The notes: a model not told the origin generated them from the sequence alone. Counted from the stretch's first letter, positions 8,964 through 18,357 are shown. The stretch: 64,000 bases of DNA from Bradyrhizobium sp. CCBAU 51627 (GCF_028128765.1 NZ_LBJG01000005.1:496001-560000), one strand, 5' to 3'. A program made the numbers and translations.

Positions 8964-9914
8964 ATGCCGGCCTTGCGCTCACGGCTCTTGAAGGCTGCGA
9001 ACCCGTTCGTTACGCTCGAGAAAAATTCGGGAGGGCGCGTGAAGCAGCTGAGGATCGGCGACATCACCATCGACGCGGTGATCGAGCGGGAAGGGCCGTG
9101 GCGGCGGCCGCAGGATTTTTTCCCTGGATATGACGACGCCGTGTTCAAGCGCCATCTGCCGACGATGGAGCCCGAGGTGTTCGACGCAGCGCGCGGCATG
9201 ATGGTCATCACCTATCAGACCTTTGTGGTTCGCACGCCGCGCTACACCATTCTGGTCGACACCTGCACCGGCGAGGACAAGGGCCATCCGCCGCCGTTCG
9301 ACTTTCCCGGCAAGCAGCGCTGGCGCAACGAATTGTTCGCGATCGGCATCGGCTTCGAGCGGATCGACTACGTGTTCTGCACGCATCTGCATATCGATCA
9401 CACCGGCTGGAACACGAGCTTGCGCGACGGCCGCTGGGTGCCGACGTTTCCGAACGCGAAATACGTCTTTCACAAAGGGGAGTACGCGGCCTGGGAAGCC
9501 GAGAATGCAAAGGGAAGCAATCCGCCAGGGACCGTGTTTCGCGACAATTGCCTGCCGATCGTTGAGGCGGGGCAGGCGCTGCTGGTCGATGACGACTATG
9601 CACTGGATGATACCGTCACGCTGATGCCGACGCCGGGGCATTCGCCCTGTCACTGTTGCGTCAACATTTTCTCGAAAGGCCAGCGCGCGGTGGTCGCCGG
9701 CGATCTCATGCATCACCAGATCCAGTGCCGCGAGCCGGAGTGGTCGTCGAAGCCCGATTGGGATGCCAAGCAATCGGCGGTGTCACGGCGGAAGTTCTTC
9801 GCGTCCGTCGCCGACACCGACACGCTGATCCTGCCGATCCATTTTCCGGCGCCGACGGTTGGATTGATCAAGCCGTTCGGCGCTGCGTTCGATTATCGCT
9901 TCAAGCGGGAGTAG
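8964..9914 (+). CDS. Metallo-beta-lactamase-fold hydrolase
   Basis: A 316-aa MBL-fold metallo-hydrolase with a complete dinuclear metal site: THLHIDHTGWN (H-x-H-x-D-H, about residues 140-150), His in TPGHSPCHCC, Asp in VVAGDLMHH and His in LPIHFPAP. There is no signal peptide, so it is probably cytoplasmic. Length and motifs suit the lactonase / quinolone-signal-response-type MBL group, but the substrate cannot be assigned. ATG 8964 follows AGGAAGG. GTG 9040 (VKQLRIGDITIDAV) is an alternative that would drop a basic N-terminal tail of about 25 residues. Confidence 0.88.
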   Translation: MPALRSRLLKAANPFVTLEKNSGGRVKQLRIGDITIDAVIEREGPWRRPQDFFPGYDDAVFKRHLPTMEPEVFDAARGMMVITYQTFVVRTPRYTILVDTCTGEDKGHPPPFDFPGKQRWRNELFAIGIGFERIDYVFCTHLHIDHTGWNTSLRDGRWVPTFPNAKYVFHKGEYAAWEAENAKGSNPPGTVFRDNCLPIVEAGQALLVDDDYALDDTVTLMPTPGHSPCHCCVNIFSKGQRAVVAGDLMHHQIQCREPEWSSKPDWDAKQSAVSRRKFFASVADTDTLILPIHFPAPTVGLIKPFGAAFDYRFKRE

Positions 9915-9936
9915 GGCGGATGGCCCTTCAGATGCT

Positions 9937-11028
9937 CTAATACGTATAGAACATCCGCTGGATCTCCTTGGTGTCTGACGTCTTGGTCAGCGCCAGCATC
10001 AGCAGGATGCGCGCCTTCTGCGGATTGAGCGTATCGGAGACGACGAAATCGTGCTCGTCGTCCTTGGCCTCGCCGTTGCGCGCGACGATGCCGTTGCCGA
10101 CGCGGCTGCTCCTGACGATCACGACGCCCTTCTTCCGCGCCTCATCGAGCGCCGGCTCGACCGCGGGTCGGGCCAGGCTGCCGTCGCCCACGCCGGCATG
10201 CACGATCCCCTTGGCCCCGGCGGCGACAAACGCGTCGATCGCGACGCGGTTCATGTTGGCATAGCCGTAGACGATATCGACTTGCGGCAGGGTATCGAGG
10301 TTTGAGACGTCAAATTCGGAGTCCGCAGTGTGCCGGCGGGTCGATTGACGATAGAAGTACGGCTTGTTGCCCTGCATGTAGCCGAGAAAGCCGAGCTCAG
10401 GTGTGCGGAAGGTGTCGGCCGTCGAAGTGTTGTTCTTGGTAACGTCGCGCGCCGCGTTGATCTGATCGTTGAGCGCAACGAGCACGCCCTTGCCGACGGC
10501 TTCCTCGCTGCCTGCGAGGATCACTGCATTGAAGAGGTTGATCGGACCATCCGCGCTGATCGCCGTCGACGGCCGCATCGCGCCGACGACCACGACGGGT
10601 TTCCTGCTCTTGACCACCAGATCGAGGAAATAGCTGGTTTCCTCGATCGTGTCGGTTCCGTGCGTGATCACGATTCCGTCCACGTCGTCCTGCGCGAGGA
10701 GCGTGTTGACGCGCTTTGCGAGCTTCAGCCAGTAGTCATTGTTCATGTTCTCGCTGGCGATCTGAAAAACCTGCTCGCCTTTGACATTGGCCACCGTCTT
10801 GAGCTCGGGGACGGCGTTCAGCAGGGTCTCGATGCCCACGGTGGCTGCGGTATAGCCGACCACGGTGGTGCTGCTCGCTCCGCTGCCGGCGATCGTGCCG
10901 CCGGTTGCGAGAACCATGACGTTGGGCAGACCGGGGCCCCTCGCATTCGCGACGTCAAGACTGATGAGCAATGCAAAGAGCACGCCCATGGTTGCCATCA
11001 TGTGTTCACGCACTCGAAACTGCCACAT
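9937..11028 (-). CDS. ansB: Type II (periplasmic) L-asparaginase
   Basis: This enzyme hydrolyses L-asparagine (and often glutamine) to aspartate and ammonia. A 363-aa chain with a signal-like N-terminus (MGVLFALLISLDVANA) carries both active-site blocks: LATGGTIAG with the nucleophile Thr, and VITHGTDTIEETSYFL with the second Thr and Asp. GAMRPSTAISADGP, also typical, follows. These define the bacterial type II fold. ATG 11028 is preferred because GGGTGG lies just upstream; a GTG at 11037 is in frame. The gene is convergent with the MBL gene, with only 22 bp between stops. Confidence 0.93.
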   Translation of the reverse strand: MWQFRVREHMMATMGVLFALLISLDVANARGPGLPNVMVLATGGTIAGSGASSTTVVGYTAATVGIETLLNAVPELKTVANVKGEQVFQIASENMNNDYWLKLAKRVNTLLAQDDVDGIVITHGTDTIEETSYFLDLVVKSRKPVVVVGAMRPSTAISADGPINLFNAVILAGSEEAVGKGVLVALNDQINAARDVTKNNTSTADTFRTPELGFLGYMQGNKPYFYRQSTRRHTADSEFDVSNLDTLPQVDIVYGYANMNRVAIDAFVAAGAKGIVHAGVGDGSLARPAVEPALDEARKKGVVIVRSSRVGNGIVARNGEAKDDEHDFVVSDTLNPQKARILLMLALTKTSDTKEIQRMFYTY

Positions 11029-11168
11029 CTCGACCACCCTTTTTCTAGAAGCCTCGTCGATGCGCCCCGGTTTCGCTCAGCGCTGCATGATCCGTCAGCC
11101 GAGGCGTTCTGTCTAGGGTGGCGATGTATTTGAATTGCGCGTTCGGCGCGTGCGGGGGACGGCAATTT

Positions 11169-11227
11169 CGTCATGGCCGGGACATCTAGCGCGAAGACGC
11201 ACTTCGCGCTCTTGCCTGGCCATGACG
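11169..11227. repeat. Extragenic palindromic element (CGTCATGG...CCATGACG type)
   Basis: Outer arms CGTCATGGCC and GGCCATGACG enclose an inner hairpin AGCGCGAAG / CTTCGCGCT. This nested palindrome is about 59 bp long and lies in the gap between the asparaginase start and the next gene. Its ends resemble those of the 100-bp element at 30847-30946, suggesting a related dispersed family. Confidence 0.6.
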
Positions 11228-11275
11228 GAGTTCGTTCGCTGATTGCTCGCGAAAGAGGCAGGACTACGGGAGCGC

Positions 11276-11524
11276 CTACGCGCCCATCTCGCACTTCTTC
11301 ATAAAGCTGTTCTTGGCGGCGCCGGCCAGCGGCTTGCCGTCGGAGCCGACGGCCTTGGGCGCGCAGGCCTCTTGCTTGCACTTCTTCATGAATGAGGCCT
11401 TGGCCGCACCGGCGAGAGCCTTGCCGTCCTTGCCGACCGCCTTGCTCTCGCAGGTGTCGTCCGCAAGGGCCGAGCCCGCTGCAAAGGTGGCGACGATCGC
11501 AGCCAGGAAAATCCGTTTCATCAT
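11276..11524 (-). CDS. Small secreted protein with two PsiF-like repeats
   Basis: An 82-aa exported protein: a Sec leader (MKRIFLAAIVATFAAGSALA) and then two near-identical units of about 25 residues. Each unit contains AVGxDGKxLAGAAKxSFMKKC, with Cys at both ends. The pattern resembles the PsiF repeat (phosphate-starvation-inducible family), where L-x-G-x2-R/K-x2-F-M-x2-C is conserved. The function of the family is unknown. AGGGAGA lies ahead of the double ATG at 11524/11521. The gene stands alone. Confidence 0.8.
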   Translation of the reverse strand: MMKRIFLAAIVATFAAGSALADDTCESKAVGKDGKALAGAAKASFMKKCKQEACAPKAVGSDGKPLAGAAKNSFMKKCEMGA

Positions 11525-11647
11525 TGGGTGTCTCCCTAAACCAAAATGGCGTGCGGATTGGAGCCCGGAATCATGGCGCAATCAAGCAGGGCATCTGCGT
11601 GCGGCACAATTTTTCCGACGATCGAGCTCGCCGCGGTTGCAATGCGA

Positions 11648-12610
11648 TCAAACTCCGCGCGCCAGCAACGCCTTGAAATCGGCGCGCGCACGCTCCGCCT
11701 CGGCGCGGGCGACCTCGGAGGCGTCGCCCATGCCGAAATAGCCGTGGATCAGGCCGGCGCCCTCATGATGCCTCACGTGCACGCCGGCGGCCTCCAGCGC
11801 TTTCGCATAGGCAGCGCCTTCGTCGCGCAGCGGATCGAACCAGGCGGTGGTCACGATCGCGGGCGCGAGGCCTTTGAGCGATGCCGCCCGCAGCGGCGAC
11901 ACCCGCCAGTCGGAGGCATCCGCGGGATCCGCGAAATAATGACCGCAAAACCACTCCATGGTGGCGCGCGTGAGGAAATAGCCGTCGGCATTTTCCGTGC
12001 GTGAGGGGAAGCGTGCGTTCTCGCGCGCGTCCGCATAGAGGCCGACGGCATCGGTGACGGGATAGACCAGCAATTGCGCGGCGAGCTTGATGCCGGCATC
12101 GCGAGAGGCGATCGCGGTCGTGGCCGCAAGATTGCCTCCGGCGCTATCGCCGGCAACGCCGAGGCGTTTGGGATCGCCGCCAAATTCCGTGACGCGGTTG
12201 AAGATGTCGCTTGCGGCAGCAAACGCGTCCTCGAAGGCGCCGGGAAAGCGCGTCTCCGGCGGGCGGCGATAGTCAACGGAGACGACGACGGCGCCGGTCT
12301 CGATCGCGAGATTCCGCGCCTGCCTGTCGTGGGTCTCGAGATCGCCTGCAACCCAGCCGCCGCCGTGGAAGAACACCACGGTGGGCGCGGGGTCGCTGCC
12401 GATGCAATAGACGCGGGCATCGAGCGGCCCGGCGCCGCCCTTCACCTTGATATCCCGCACGGCATCGACCGATGGCGGAGGCACGGCGGCGCGCGCGGCA
12501 GCAAGTGCGCGCAAGGATTCGCGGGCGCTCTGTGGCGTCATCGTCGCGGGATCGCGCAGCGGCAGCAGCGGAATGATCTGGGCGACGACGGGATCGAGCG
12601 GTGCGGGCAT
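11648..12610 (-). CDS. Alpha/beta hydrolase, hormone-sensitive-lipase family esterase
   Basis: A 320-aa cytoplasmic esterase. HGGGW (oxyanion hole, about residue 80), GDSAGGN (nucleophile Ser, about 153), Asp in AWFDPLRDEG and His in GLIHGYF (about 290) make a complete HSL-type catalytic triad. These enzymes hydrolyse short acyl esters. The gene is divergent from the nitroreductase gene, with 125 bp between the two starts. Confidence 0.92.
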   Translation of the reverse strand: MPAPLDPVVAQIIPLLPLRDPATMTPQSARESLRALAAARAAVPPPSVDAVRDIKVKGGAGPLDARVYCIGSDPAPTVVFFHGGGWVAGDLETHDRQARNLAIETGAVVVSVDYRRPPETRFPGAFEDAFAAASDIFNRVTEFGGDPKRLGVAGDSAGGNLAATTAIASRDAGIKLAAQLLVYPVTDAVGLYADARENARFPSRTENADGYFLTRATMEWFCGHYFADPADASDWRVSPLRAASLKGLAPAIVTTAWFDPLRDEGAAYAKALEAAGVHVRHHEGAGLIHGYFGMGDASEVARAEAERARADFKALLARGV

Positions 12611-12735
12611 TGGCGGATCCTCAAGGGGGTTCTTGGTCTTGGTTGGCCGTTAGCATAGATTTGGCTGATAGCATCGGCAACCGGCCCGCACCACGATTGC
12701 CATGCCGGCGAATGAACGGGCAGGGAGGCCTTGAG

Positions 12736-13413
12736 GTGGAATTCGAAACGCTGGTCCAGTCGCGCCGCAGCGTGCGCGGTTTCAAGAACGAGCCGGTGCC
12801 GCGCGCGGTGATCGAGGCGATCATCGAGAGCGCCAAGCGCGCGCCGTCGTCGATGAACACCCAACCCTGGCATGTGCACGTGCTCACCGGCAGGCCCCTC
12901 GAGGAGGTGCGCCGCCGCAACATGGAGGAGATGGTCGGCGGCGCCAAGGTCAAGCGCGACATCGTCAGCCACGGCGAATACCAGGGCGTGCACCGCACCC
13001 GTCAGGTCGACATCGCCAAGAAGCTGTTCGGCGCGATGGGTATCGCGCGCGACGACAAGCCGATGCGGCAGGACTGGGTGCTGCGCGGCTTTCGTCAGTT
13101 CGACGCGCCGGTCTCGCTGGTGCTGACCTATGACCGCGTGCTCGATCCCGGCGCGGTCTGCCATTTCGATCTCGGCGCGCTCTGCTACGGCATCGTGCTG
13201 GCGGCCTGGGACCGCGGGCTCGGCTCCGTCATCAACGGGCAAGGCATCATGCGCAGCGACATCGTGCGCGAGGTCGCGGCGATTCCCGAGGACGAGGTCA
13301 TCATGACCTGCGTCGCGATGGGCTATCCCGACGATTCGTTTGCCGCGAATGCCGTGCGCTCCGACCGCGAGCACATCGACGAATTCGTGCGGTTCGTCGG
13401 CTTCGCCGATTAG
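12736..13413 (+). CDS. Nitroreductase-family FMN oxidoreductase
   Basis: A 225-aa NAD(P)H-dependent flavin enzyme. Seen: the FMN-binding SRRSVRGF start, SAKRAPSSMNTQPWHVHVLTG, and the C-terminal GLGSVINGQG with the MGYPDDSF segment, as in the nitroreductase fold. Such enzymes act as dimers on quinones or nitro compounds. The frame runs upstream to 12601, and an ATG at 12712 is possible, but GTG 12736 follows GGGAGG at 7-nt spacing and gives the usual family N-terminus. Confidence 0.9.
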   Translation: MEFETLVQSRRSVRGFKNEPVPRAVIEAIIESAKRAPSSMNTQPWHVHVLTGRPLEEVRRRNMEEMVGGAKVKRDIVSHGEYQGVHRTRQVDIAKKLFGAMGIARDDKPMRQDWVLRGFRQFDAPVSLVLTYDRVLDPGAVCHFDLGALCYGIVLAAWDRGLGSVINGQGIMRSDIVREVAAIPEDEVIMTCVAMGYPDDSFAANAVRSDREHIDEFVRFVGFAD

Positions 13414-13611
13414 GGCACGCGGGCGAGCGTAGATGCCGGATGCTGCTGTTGCTGGTTCAGCGGTGTCCCTCGTCGCTGTGACGGGTAGGGGGTAACGTCG
13501 GACAGTCCGCAATTTTTGGTGGCGAGCCTTCAGTTGGGCCTTGCAATCCTGTCGCGCTAGCAGGAACAATATGCCTTGCAAGAGGTTTGTTGCTGGCGCG
13601 AGGGAATTGAC

Positions 13612-13815
13612 ATGCGGCGGCTGGCTAGCCTGGTTCGATGGTTCTTCGGCCCGCGGATGCGGCGTCCGCTCGATGATGATCCCACCCTTCCTTTTACCCC
13701 CGAAGAGTTCGGTAGGCTGATCCGCAGCGGTAAGCGCGAGGATATGAAGCTGCTCGCCGACGGGCTGACCTGTCGCTCGATACCGCGCCGCATCAAATAT
13801 CGGGCGCCGCATTAG
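13612..13815 (+). CDS. Small hypothetical protein, basic N-terminus
   Basis: A 67-aa reading frame starting MRRLASLVRWFFGPRMRRP with GAGGGA upstream of the ATG. It has an amphipathic or membrane-associating basic N-terminus and an acidic/charged C-terminal half (TPEEFGRLIRSGKREDMKLL). I do not recognise the family. The ribosome site, codon bias and isolated position favour a real gene. A longer in-frame start at 13576 lacks support. Confidence 0.5.
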   Translation: MRRLASLVRWFFGPRMRRPLDDDPTLPFTPEEFGRLIRSGKREDMKLLADGLTCRSIPRRIKYRAPH

Positions 13816-13849
13816 GGGATTTTCGGCGTGAGTGCCGTCTGGCGCGCGC

Positions 13850-14971
13850 TCAGCGTGTGAGCGCAACTGCTTTGAAGGATGAAACGAGCGCCTTCTCCAG
13901 CTTGCCGGTCATCCCGCAGAGAATCTCGTAGGCCTGCGTGCGCGGCATCGTCGGCTTGTAATGCCGGTATTCGATCAGCGCGGCGAAGATATCCGAGATC
14001 GTGAGAACGCGCACGATGTCGTTGATGCTTCCGCCCGCCAGCGCATCCGGATACCCGCTGCCATCGAGATATTCGTGGTGGTGCCGAACGGCATCGCGGA
14101 TCTCCGGCGAGATTCCGTGGTGATCCTTCAGAAAATCGTAGCCGCTGACGGGGTGCGTCTCGACCACTGCGCGCTCCTCCGGATCGAGGCGGCCGGGCTT
14201 GTCGAGGATCGCGAGCGGAATCCGAGCCTTGCCGATGTCGTGGAACATGGCCGCGGAATAGAGGCGCTCGAGATCGGCCCGCCCGACGCCGAGGCTCAAG
14301 CCGAAGTCGACGGCGACGCCGGTCACCAGCAGGCAGTGCTGTTAAGTTCCTTCGTGGTGGCGCCGCACCGTCGTGAGCCATTCCGACAGTCCATGCTGGG
14401 TGATGCGGTCGGCGATCTGGCGGCCGGCTTGTTTGGTGGCATCGACATCGAGGCGCTGGCCCAGGGTGACTGAGGTGAACATCGAGGCGATCGCGGTTGC
14501 GGCGGTCTCGACGGCGTTGTCCGGCTCGCCCGTGCCGAGCGGCGAGCCGGGCGCTGGCTCGGTCGGATCAGCGAGCACTGCCAGCAGCCTGACGTTGTTA
14601 ATCGGGCCGGGAAGGACGCGCGTCGCGCCGAGCGCGTAGGCTTGCGAGACGCAGGCGTGGGACGGCTGCTCGACGAGGAAGATGCGCTTGGTTACGTTGG
14701 GCAGCAGCGAGAACCGCTTCTTGATCGCCGCGATGTTGCCGACGTCACGCAGCTCGGCGCGGATGACGATCGCGGCCGGCATTTGCGACAACTTGGCTTC
14801 CGCATCGAGCCGTTCGCCGGCCACCGTGAAATGCCGTTCGAGCGCTGCGCAGATGCTCGACAATTTGCCCGAGGTATCGGCCAGCACGTGCACGAAGGGA
14901 CGTGTCACTTGCGTCGCCTGAATGCCGTTGCTGCCTTTGACGGGGCTGCTGATGGTTCGCGCGTTGTGCAC
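13850..14971 (-). pseudogene. HD-GYP domain protein interrupted by an in-frame stop codon
   Basis: A single continuous frame would give 373 aa but is broken by TAA at 14344-14342 (codon 210). Before the stop is a degenerate receiver-like domain (about 25-135) and the start of the HD helix bundle. After it, in the same frame with no frameshift, the protein resumes at QHCLLVTGVAVDFG and carries FHDIGK (about 243-248) and HHHEYLDGSGYP (GYP at 306-308), the c-di-GMP phosphodiesterase signature. Relatives have EGT-Y/F-QHC here, so the stop looks like a single-base change of a Tyr codon. The gene lies last in a DUF2336-PilZ-HD-GYP operon. Separate re-initiation at GTG 14326 is possible but would give a truncated HD domain. 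Confidence 0.8.
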
Positions 14972-15026
14972 GATGGGCCTGAGAGTATTGAGTTGAGAAA
15001 GTTCGAAGATACCAGGACCGAATTAC

Positions 15027-15341
15027 CTACTTGCTCTGTGCGGCGGTCGCGTTTGCCGACTTCTTTCTGCTGTCCGGATTGATGAAATGCACGCCGGCCA
15101 CGGTGCCGTCGATCCAGACCAGCTCGCAGCGCCGGTACGCGAGACCCGTCGACGAGAGCAGCATGAAGAATTCCTTCGCCTGCAACACGTCGAGGGTGCC
15201 TTCCACCTCGATCTTGGCCCCGGTCTGCGACACGTCGAGCAGGACACAGCGGCGTCGCCAGGTCCCGTCCGAGCCCATCAGGTTCACGGCCTGCTTGTGG
15301 TCCATTCGTACGCGAAGCGCCTTGCGTCCGTCGTGCTTCAT
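15027..15341 (-). CDS. PilZ domain protein (c-di-GMP receptor type)
   Basis: A 104-aa single-domain PilZ protein. The N-terminal RKALRVRM supplies the R-x3-R c-di-GMP-binding motif, DVSQTGAKIEV the D/N-x-S-x2-G motif, and LVWIDGTVAGVHF the last core strand. PilZ proteins bind c-di-GMP and pass the signal to motility, polysaccharide or pilus systems. The start codon overlaps the stop of the DUF2336 gene (ATGA, 15338-15341), and the HD-GYP gene follows after 55 bp, so the three form one transcription unit. Confidence 0.9.
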   Translation of the reverse strand: MKHDGRKALRVRMDHKQAVNLMGSDGTWRRRCVLLDVSQTGAKIEVEGTLDVLQAKEFFMLLSSTGLAYRRCELVWIDGTVAGVHFINPDSRKKSANATAAQSK

Positions 15342-16444
15342 CGGTTGCCCCCCGTTCTCGCGCTACGATGTCCCGGACCGCCCTTGCTCACATTGGCTGC
15401 GATTTCACCCCAGCGAACTGTCCATTGGCTGGTCGACAGGAGAAGTGTCTCGAAAATCAGCTGTGCGCGCTCGCGCTGAGCGAAGGAGAGTCGCGCGCCG
15501 CTGCGATTGCTCAGAATTGCAAGGGTGGTTGCCCAGTTCAGGCGCGACGCCCGGCAGGCCATCACCAGGCCCTCGCAATCCTCGTCGCTCATGACGTGCT
15601 CGACGATCTCGATCGGAGTGCCCGACAGTACCGACAAGGCGGTGAGCAGATTGGCGGTCTCGCCGCGGATAGCGAAGCGGTTCACGGTGGAATCGTTGAG
15701 CTTGCCAACGCGGTTGAGCGCGACGATCTCGGGCCTTGCGGCGGCATATTCCTCCGAGGAGGGCAGCTTCTGCAGCGCCGGTATTGCGTCCTGCGGGGGC
15801 GGAGCGGAGGACGCGTTGGGTTTCGCAGGCGCCGTCCTGCGGGAGGGAGCGGCGAGCAACTTTCGCACGACCAGGTCGGGTATGCCGGGCCGGAGCACCA
15901 GCGCCTTAGCAATCTCGCCGTCCGGGTCGGCGCCGGCGATCAGGGCGGCATAGGCTGCTTCGGAGAATTTCGTCCCGGGGTTCTTGATCAGCGCAAGGCA
16001 AATCTGGTCGCCGCGCTTGACCAGCGCTTCGGTCACGTCAGGCTCGATGCAGTCGCGTGCGGCGATCGCGCGTAGCTGTCGCTCGCCGCATGATGCCGCA
16101 ATCGCAGCGAGATCACTTATCGAGAGTGCCTGCGATTTGAGCAGCACGGGACAGGACACGTCGGGGTCTTCGTGCGAGGCAAGGCGCCGCAATGTCTCGG
16201 GAGGAGCCACCTTGAGGTCGGCAAGCGTGGTGCTCAGCTGAATCAGCGCGCGGGGGGCGACCCGCTCCGCCAGCCGCAGCAGAACGCCGTCGACGACACC
16301 AGAGAGCAACTGCTGAGTTCGATCGCAGCTGCCATTGAGCAACTGCAAGATGCCGGAGAGAATGGGGCCGCAACGGTCCAGCGGACACGCTGCGACCGCT
16401 TCTTCCAGTTCAACCAGTATATCAGCAGGCGAATTTGCCATCAT
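15338..16444 (-). CDS. DUF2336 domain protein
   Basis: A 368-aa cytoplasmic, largely helical protein with repeated short helices, as in the alphaproteobacterial DUF2336 family (HEAT-like repeats; for example LRRLASHEDPDVSCPVLLKS, about residues 85-105). The central part has an Ala/Pro-rich linker near 205-225. Biochemical function is unknown; being first in an operon with PilZ and HD-GYP genes points to c-di-GMP signalling or motility. The frame extends to a TTG at 16462; ATG 16444 is preferred, though its ribosome site is weak. Confidence 0.82.
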   Translation of the reverse strand: MMANSPADILVELEEAVAACPLDRCGPILSGILQLLNGSCDRTQQLLSGVVDGVLLRLAERVAPRALIQLSTTLADLKVAPPETLRRLASHEDPDVSCPVLLKSQALSISDLAAIAASCGERQLRAIAARDCIEPDVTEALVKRGDQICLALIKNPGTKFSEAAYAALIAGADPDGEIAKALVLRPGIPDLVVRKLLAAPSRRTAPAKPNASSAPPPQDAIPALQKLPSSEEYAAARPEIVALNRVGKLNDSTVNRFAIRGETANLLTALSVLSGTPIEIVEHVMSDEDCEGLVMACRASRLNWATTLAILSNRSGARLSFAQRERAQLIFETLLLSTSQWTVRWGEIAANVSKGGPGHRSARTGGNR

Positions 16445-16699
16445 GGCAGGGCCTGTATTCAAAATAAATTTCGACTAAACGTCCTCCATTGCGCCTGACC
16501 GGGGTTAATTTGAATTTTAGACGTCGAGCCTTCGGGTATCAGCGCACCATCTTTATCCACGGAAACGATATCGAAAATTGGCAGGACACGAACCGTTTGC
16601 TTGTCCTTTGGCTTGAAGCTTCGCCAACTGGTTGTGTGGAGCTAAGGTGATTCTTTTGGGCTAAGGGACATTCGAAGGGGCAGAAATCAGTCCGGCGAT

Positions 16700-17692
16700 G
16701 TGCCGGATACCGCGCCGTTTCCCGGCGCCGCTTTTCAAACTGTCATGACCGATATTGATGATGCGCGCAGGTTGGCGCCAAAGATATTTCGTTTTGCAGA
16801 CATCGATGAGTTTCGCAGCGCGATCCGCGGCCTAGATCACGATTTCACGCCGCTTGTACGAGCAATTGCAACCGAGCAGATCATTCTGCAATTGCCCGGC
16901 TGCGACGTGAATATTACGCGGGCGTTTCCGCGCGTGGTGGATGCGCAGCTGGTCGCCGACTGCACGGCCGTCGGCTTTGCGATGGACGACCTCGACGTAC
17001 CGATCCGCTTCAACGGCGCGCAGCGAGAGCGCGCAGCCATCGTCATCGGCAGCAGCGGGGCGGCCTACAGCACCATCGAAGAGGCGCAGCGGCAAATCGC
17101 CTCGATCATATTCAGGCCGGAGGTGAAGGATCGCGGTTGGCCAGAGACGAGTTTCAACTTCAAGATATTCGAGATCAGTCCGCCTGCGCTGCAATGGCTG
17201 CGGAAGGTAGTGAGGGAGGTGATGGCGGCTGCATCCGAGCCGATCGATCCTGACGAGGTCCCGCTGAAAGCGGCGGCAATGAAGGAATCGCTGCTCGGTG
17301 CGGTCGATGCCGCCTTCGCCAATATCGTGCCCGCGCGCTGGACGCTGCGGCCGAACGACGAACGGCAGTTCAAGCTGTTCCAGGACATCCGCGCGCTGCT
17401 GTCCGAGGATCTCGGCCAGCCCATCTACAGCGAAGAGATTGCTCGCAAGGTCGGCCTTTCCGTCCGAACCATGCACGATGTGGTTCGCCGTTATCGCGGC
17501 ATGAGCCTGCACCGCTATTTGCGCCTGCGCCGGCTCTGGCTGGTACGCCAGCGGCTGCTCACCGGCGCCGACAGCGTGAAGGCCGTCGCGCTGGCCTTCG
17601 GCTTCTGGCATCTCAGCGATTTCTCCCGGAGCTATCGCGACCAGTTCGGCGAGACGCCGTCGCAAACCCTGGAGCGCGGACGCCGGCGATAA
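16700..17692 (+). CDS. AraC-family transcriptional regulator
   Basis: A 330-aa regulator. The C-terminal 100 residues form the double helix-turn-helix: EEIARKVGLSVRTMHDVVRR (first HTH), then RLRRLWLVRQRLL, and KAVALAFGFWHLSDFSRSYR ending FGETPSQTL (second HTH). The N-terminal 220 residues are an uncharacterised sensing domain. The GTG start at 16700 lacks a strong ribosome site; ATG 16745 (MTDIDDARR) is a good alternative. No target is evident, because the flavin reductase downstream is separated by 50 bp and the region lacks an obvious operator. Confidence 0.88.
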   Translation: MPDTAPFPGAAFQTVMTDIDDARRLAPKIFRFADIDEFRSAIRGLDHDFTPLVRAIATEQIILQLPGCDVNITRAFPRVVDAQLVADCTAVGFAMDDLDVPIRFNGAQRERAAIVIGSSGAAYSTIEEAQRQIASIIFRPEVKDRGWPETSFNFKIFEISPPALQWLRKVVREVMAAASEPIDPDEVPLKAAAMKESLLGAVDAAFANIVPARWTLRPNDERQFKLFQDIRALLSEDLGQPIYSEEIARKVGLSVRTMHDVVRRYRGMSLHRYLRLRRLWLVRQRLLTGADSVKAVALAFGFWHLSDFSRSYRDQFGETPSQTLERGRRR

Positions 17693-17742
17693 CCCGAGAA
17701 AGCGATTGGGGCCGGGCCCCGGTTTCGTGCTAGTCTGCGATC

Positions 17743-18333
17743 ATGAGCAACCGCATTCTTGTCTTTTACGGCTCCTACCGTTCCGACCGCATGGGCATCC
17801 GCCTTGCGAATTTCGTCATCGATCGCCTGCGCAGCCGCGGCGATGAGGTCGAGTTCATCGACGCCAAGGCCATTGGCTTGCCGATGCTCGACCGTATGTA
17901 CAAGGAATATCCCAAGGGTGGCGCGCCCGAGGCGCTGGAGAAGCTGGCCGGCCAGATCCGCAGCGCCGACGGGTTCGTCTTCGTCACCGGCGAATACAAT
18001 TGGGGCATTCAGCCCGGCCTGAAGAACCTCACCGATCATTTCCTGGAAGAGTGGTTCTGGCGGCCGGCCGCGATTGTGAGCTACTCCGCCGGCCGGCTGT
18101 CCGGCGCGCGGGCCTCGACCGCGTGGCACGGGACGCTGTCGGAAATGGGCATGGTGGTGATCTCGAGCACCATCGGCGTCGGGCCGATCGCGCAAACGCT
18201 GTCGGCGGATGCCGAACCGATCGGCGAGGGCGGCAAAGCGTTGGAGCACGCGTTCCCGCGCTTTGCGGACGATCTGGCGTGGTGGATCGAGGCGGCCAAG
18301 GCGCAGCGGGCGCGCAAGGCGCCGCCGTACTGA
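17743..18333 (+). CDS. NADPH-dependent FMN reductase family flavoprotein
   Basis: A 196-aa flavodoxin-like reductase. The phosphate-binding loop GSYRSDRMG (about residues 10-18) and the flavin loop GEYNWGIQPGLKN (about 83-95) match the NADPH-dependent FMN / azo-reductase family. These cytosolic dimers reduce FMN or quinones. The gene starts 50 bp after the AraC regulator on the same strand. Two family-A REPs follow its stop codon. Confidence 0.88.
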   Translation: MSNRILVFYGSYRSDRMGIRLANFVIDRLRSRGDEVEFIDAKAIGLPMLDRMYKEYPKGGAPEALEKLAGQIRSADGFVFVTGEYNWGIQPGLKNLTDHFLEEWFWRPAAIVSYSAGRLSGARASTAWHGTLSEMGMVVISSTIGVGPIAQTLSADAEPIGEGGKALEHAFPRFADDLAWWIEAAKAQRARKAPPY

Positions 18334-18357
18334 TCTCATTCTCCGCGAGGACGGTCC

